From positions 1-64,000 of the forward strand of contig JAJYVS010000010.1 in the NCBI GenBank assembly GCA_021791895.1: a stretch of 64,000 nucleotides of DNA, written 5' to 3'. How positions within the stretch are numbered: the first letter of the stretch is position 1; the number at the start of each line of letters is the position of its first letter. The DNA comes from Actinomycetes bacterium (GTDB lineage: Bacteria > Actinomycetota > Acidimicrobiia > Acidimicrobiales > RAAP-2). Positions 61,334-64,000 of this stretch are shown here, piece by piece. The translations under genes and the position numbers were made by a program. The notes beneath the pieces were generated by a model. That model saw only the letters and a program-made list of their open reading frames with translations. It had not been told where the DNA came from and made no database searches.

Positions 61334-63040
61334 ATGGACCGAGATCAGGCAGGGCGCGAAGACCTGGTTCGATGGCGTGAGGCCTTCCCTTCCAACTACT
61401 ACGAGACGAACCCGAACCTCGCTCGGGTCCTGTCCTTCCACCTGGGATCCCGTGCCTTCAGAGCCGTCGAACCCCGCCTTCGAGAATTCGGACGGCAGAT
61501 GGCAGAGGTCGTCGACCCGTCGGTCCAGACGGTCGAACGGTTCCGACAGCTTCCGGCCCTCTTGGGCCATGACGCCTTTGGTACTCAGACCGAGCTGATC
61601 GACTTCCATCCCGCGTACCACCGAGCCGCTGAAGCTGTCTGGAATTCGGGAATGCTCGTGGCCGAACACGAAGGCGAAGGGGTGTTTGAACTGGTCGCGC
61701 TCTTCTATCTGCTCTCCCATGCCGGCGAGGGTGGACAAGCCTGCCCCGTCGTCTGCACGATCGGGCTCGCCCGGGCTCTTGAGCACCGGGGGTCGCCCGA
61801 GCTGCAACGCAGGTATCTCGGAGGGCTCCGAAGCTCGGATTACCAGCGCTGCCATCGGGGCTCCCAGTTCCTGACCGAGGTCCAGGGCGGGTCAGACGTC
61901 GGTGCCAACGCCGCCATCGCGGCCCCCGGAGCCGAGGCCGGTGCTTGGAGGATCTCGGGGGAAAAGTGGTTCTGCTCGGTCGCCGATGCCGACCTCTTCG
62001 CGATCACTGCACGCCCGATTGGTGCAGCTGAGGGGACCGCCGGTCTCGGTTGTTTTCTCGTCCCGAGAACCCTCGACGGGCAAACTCCGAACAACTTCCG
62101 CATCCGTCGCCTCAAGGACAAGCTCGGAACTCGAGCCTTGCCGTCGGCTGAGATCGAATTCGACGGTGCCGTTGGATGGGCCATCGGCCCGGTCGATGAG
62201 GGCTTCCATGTCGCCGTCGAAGAACTCCTCGATACCTCCCGTTGGCTCAACGCTGTCGGGTCCACTGGGATCATGCGAAGGACCTACCTCGAGGCGGCGA
62301 CCTTCGCGTCGTCAAGACAGGCATTCGGACGTGCGATCGCCTCCTTCCCCATCGTCCGCGAACAGTTGGCCGACATGAAGAGCAAGGAGTATGGCGCTCT
62401 GGCCTCGACCCTGGCGCTCACCAAATTGATCGACCGAATCGGACGTGAGGTGGCCGACGAAAACGAGCGTTCCGCCTACCGACTCCTGGTAAATGCCAAC
62501 AAGTACGTGACCTCGATCGACGCAACCGACGTCGTCCACCAGGGGATCGAAGTTCTCGGAGGAAACGGCACGATCGAGGACTTCTCTCCGCTACCTCGGC
62601 TATACCGGGACTCGATCGTCTTCGAAAGTTGGGAGGGCACTCACAACGTGCTCTGTGCGCAGGTGCAGCGGGACTGTGTCCGCCTCGGGCTCCTCGATCG
62701 CGTTCTGGCGTGGCAGCGCGCCGAGCTAGCGTCGGCTGGTGAGGGTGCAGGCGGTGACGGGCTCGTCGTGGCCGACGCCTCTGAGCGGGTGGGGGCACGT
62801 CTGAAGCGGTCCCTGGCCGACGTGCAACAGGTCAGTGCCCACTTCCGTCGACAACTCGGCGATCTAGTCCGGGTCATTCAGGCGACTTGCCTGCTCGTCG
62901 AGGCGGCCAACACTCAGGACCCGGAAAAGACCGCGGTGGCCTCCTTCTTCATCCGCCGCCAGTTGCTGGTCGGCTACCAACCGGAGGATGACCCGGAGTG
63001 GTCGAACCTGGTGGACCGAGTTCTGGGCGACTCCGATTGA
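61334..63040 (+). CDS. AidB-like acyl-CoA dehydrogenase
   Basis: A 568-residue flavoprotein of the AidB branch rather than a beta-oxidation dehydrogenase. The diagnostic blocks are FLTEVQGGSDVGANAAIA, GEKWFCSVADADL, RLKDKLGTRALPSAEIEFDGAVGWAIG and a late VLGGNGTIEDFSPLPRLYRDSIVFESWEGTHNVLCAQV. The catalytic Glu before GTHN is present. A C-terminal helical tail of about 100 residues extends beyond E. coli AidB. AidB is linked to the alkylation response. ATG 61334 is supported by AAAGGAG at 61321-61327; upstream in-frame starts lack one. Confidence 0.9.
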   Translation: MDRDQAGREDLVRWREAFPSNYYETNPNLARVLSFHLGSRAFRAVEPRLREFGRQMAEVVDPSVQTVERFRQLPALLGHDAFGTQTELIDFHPAYHRAAEAVWNSGMLVAEHEGEGVFELVALFYLLSHAGEGGQACPVVCTIGLARALEHRGSPELQRRYLGGLRSSDYQRCHRGSQFLTEVQGGSDVGANAAIAAPGAEAGAWRISGEKWFCSVADADLFAITARPIGAAEGTAGLGCFLVPRTLDGQTPNNFRIRRLKDKLGTRALPSAEIEFDGAVGWAIGPVDEGFHVAVEELLDTSRWLNAVGSTGIMRRTYLEAATFASSRQAFGRAIASFPIVREQLADMKSKEYGALASTLALTKLIDRIGREVADENERSAYRLLVNANKYVTSIDATDVVHQGIEVLGGNGTIEDFSPLPRLYRDSIVFESWEGTHNVLCAQVQRDCVRLGLLDRVLAWQRAELASAGEGAGGDGLVVADASERVGARLKRSLADVQQVSAHFRRQLGDLVRVIQATCLLVEAANTQDPEKTAVASFFIRRQLLVGYQPEDDPEWSNLVDRVLGDSD

Positions 63041-63155
63041 TGAGGTTGCATCATCCCCGGGCGACCCTTCGAGATGCGACATCCTCTGCAGGATCGGGGG
63101 TTGCCGTGGATATCCCCATCGGACCAAGAACAGGATCGGAAGAACCGCTGATTTC

Positions 63156-64000
63156 GTGACGGTCCTCCTCGTCGCCCTCGCGGTCGGGTTCGCCTACAGC
63201 ATGGGCGCCCACTACACCGGTGCGTGCATGGGCATGCCACACGCCCTGCAGGCCATCTCCTCCCGCGCCGCGCTGCTCCTCATGGCGCCGCTCACCCTTC
63301 TCGGCGCGACGCTGGCCAGCCGCGGAGTGGAAGAGACGGTGGGGCACGGGCTGCTGGCTGCTCACGGATTGTCTGTTGCTGGTCTTGTCATCGTGCTTGG
63401 GGTGGCGTTCGGACTGACCAGCCTCTTCAACCGCCTTCGCATCCCCACCTCGACCATCCAGATCCTGGTTTTCAGCGTGATCGGTGCCGGGCTGGCGGCA
63501 AGAATCGGAATCCAGTGGCCCCACATCGAAGAGCTCGTCGGGATCTGGGTCTCGGCACCCGTCGCCGCGGCGGGCCTCGGGTACCTCTTGACCAAGCTCC
63601 TTGATCTTGTGCCGGGCGTCCGCGACGAAGCCCAACTCGCGGGTCGGGAACAGACGAACGTCGCAGGCCCCAAGGAGTCCGGCTCCGACCCATCGGCTCC
63701 GGTCACCCCCGGTTACGCGGGAGCCACCGATCCGGTGACGACCAGCCGAGGGTTGCTACAGGCGCTCGTGCTCGTTGGGGCCCTCGCCTCGTTCACCATG
63801 GGAAGCAACGACGTCGCCAACGCCACCGGCGCATTGGTGGGCACCCACACCCTGGGGTCCTTCTCTGCCGGGCTGGTTGGCGGGTTAGGACTCGCGGCCG
63901 GCGTGCTCACCTGGGGTCGTCCTCTCCTGCGTCGGGTCGCTTTCGACATCGTGAGCGTCGACCGGCCGATGGCCACCGCCGCTCAGTTCGTCCAGGCCGC
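63156..64000 (+). CDS. PiT-like inorganic phosphate transporter, cut by the window end
   Basis: At least 281 codons from GTG 63156, open at the right edge. It has about seven helices so far. The second half-repeat has the family signature FTMGSNDVANATGALVGTH. The first repeat, usually G-A-N-D-x-A-N-A, reads SMGAHYTGACMGMPHAL and so lacks the Asn-Asp pair; its partner motif is IPTSTIQILVFSVIGAGL. A cytoplasmic Pro/Ser/Gly loop separates the halves. It probably moves phosphate or a related anion with Na or H, though the altered first repeat may change the substrate. Confidence 0.8.
   Translation, partial: MTVLLVALAVGFAYSMGAHYTGACMGMPHALQAISSRAALLLMAPLTLLGATLASRGVEETVGHGLLAAHGLSVAGLVIVLGVAFGLTSLFNRLRIPTSTIQILVFSVIGAGLAARIGIQWPHIEELVGIWVSAPVAAAGLGYLLTKLLDLVPGVRDEAQLAGREQTNVAGPKESGSDPSAPVTPGYAGATDPVTTSRGLLQALVLVGALASFTMGSNDVANATGALVGTHTLGSFSAGLVGGLGLAAGVLTWGRPLLRRVAFDIVSVDRPMATAAQFVQA

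Overview
The window comes from a high-GC Gram-positive bacterium of the Actinomycetota. The signs are very GC-rich codon use, many GTG and TTG starts, start/stop overlaps of the GTGA or ATGA type, F420-type luciferase-like oxidoreductases, a bacterial Ku protein, a mycobacterial-style P450 haem loop, ECF sigma/anti-sigma pairs and many apparently leaderless genes. An Acidimicrobiia-like or mycobacteria-related lineage would fit, but no 16S or other phylogenetic marker is present, so the class is inference.

1-2.9 kb is accessory DNA. It holds a MazE/MazF-type toxin-antitoxin pair behind a perfect palindrome, a GHKL-type ATPase of unknown role, and the 5' half of a tRNA-Arg gene broken in its anticodon loop, which looks like an integration or deletion scar. 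3.1-11.7 kb is mostly housekeeping or conserved: PspA, S-adenosylhomocysteinase, an ECF sigma factor with a zinc-binding anti-sigma factor, a secreted repeat protein and a membrane protein, a MOSC protein, a GH1 glycosidase and an M28-type peptidase. 11.8-13.7 kb is a chloramphenicol-phosphotransferase-like gene split by a decayed ISL3-family element.

13.7-20.6 kb has a minus-strand unit (threonine aldolase, F420-type oxidoreductase, then the broken kinase gene). Divergent from it is a tightly coupled plus-strand operon: F420-type oxidoreductase, thiolase, FabH/OleA-like synthase, nucleotidyltransferase and cation efflux protein. 20.6-31.6 kb carries repair and general enzymes: Tag glycosylase, an acetyltransferase with a probable CTG start, Ku, an O-methyltransferase, a metallo-hydrolase, an LPG-synthase-like protein, an aminotransferase, an aldo/keto reductase, a nitroreductase and a dienelactone hydrolase.

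32-52.8 kb looks like a catabolic region for a lipid-like, terpenoid or sterol-like compound taken up and activated as CoA esters. It has a P450, a small-molecule kinase, a PhyH dioxygenase, a GH29 fucosidase, a double class III CoA-transferase, an MFS importer, a zinc dehydrogenase, a CMD protein, a double-hotdog thioesterase, two aldo/keto reductases, a TetR regulator with a visible operator, and an operon of thiolase-like protein, DUF35, acyl-CoA synthetase and acyl-CoA dehydrogenase. The substrate is not known.

52.9-64 kb contains two adjacent decayed genes (a nickel/cobalt transporter and a metallo-beta-lactamase-fold protein), a Na/Ca-exchanger-like protein, an Rrf2 iron-sulfur regulator fused to a domain that also exists as a separate neighbouring gene, a drug exporter behind an operator and a possible leader ORF, a radical SAM/SPASM enzyme, an AidB-like acyl-CoA dehydrogenase, and the start of a PiT-like transporter that runs off the end.

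A recurring promoter layout is visible: TANNNT (or CACACT) followed by 5-7 bases and then directly the start codon, without a ribosome binding site. No CRISPR array, rRNA or intact tRNA was seen.
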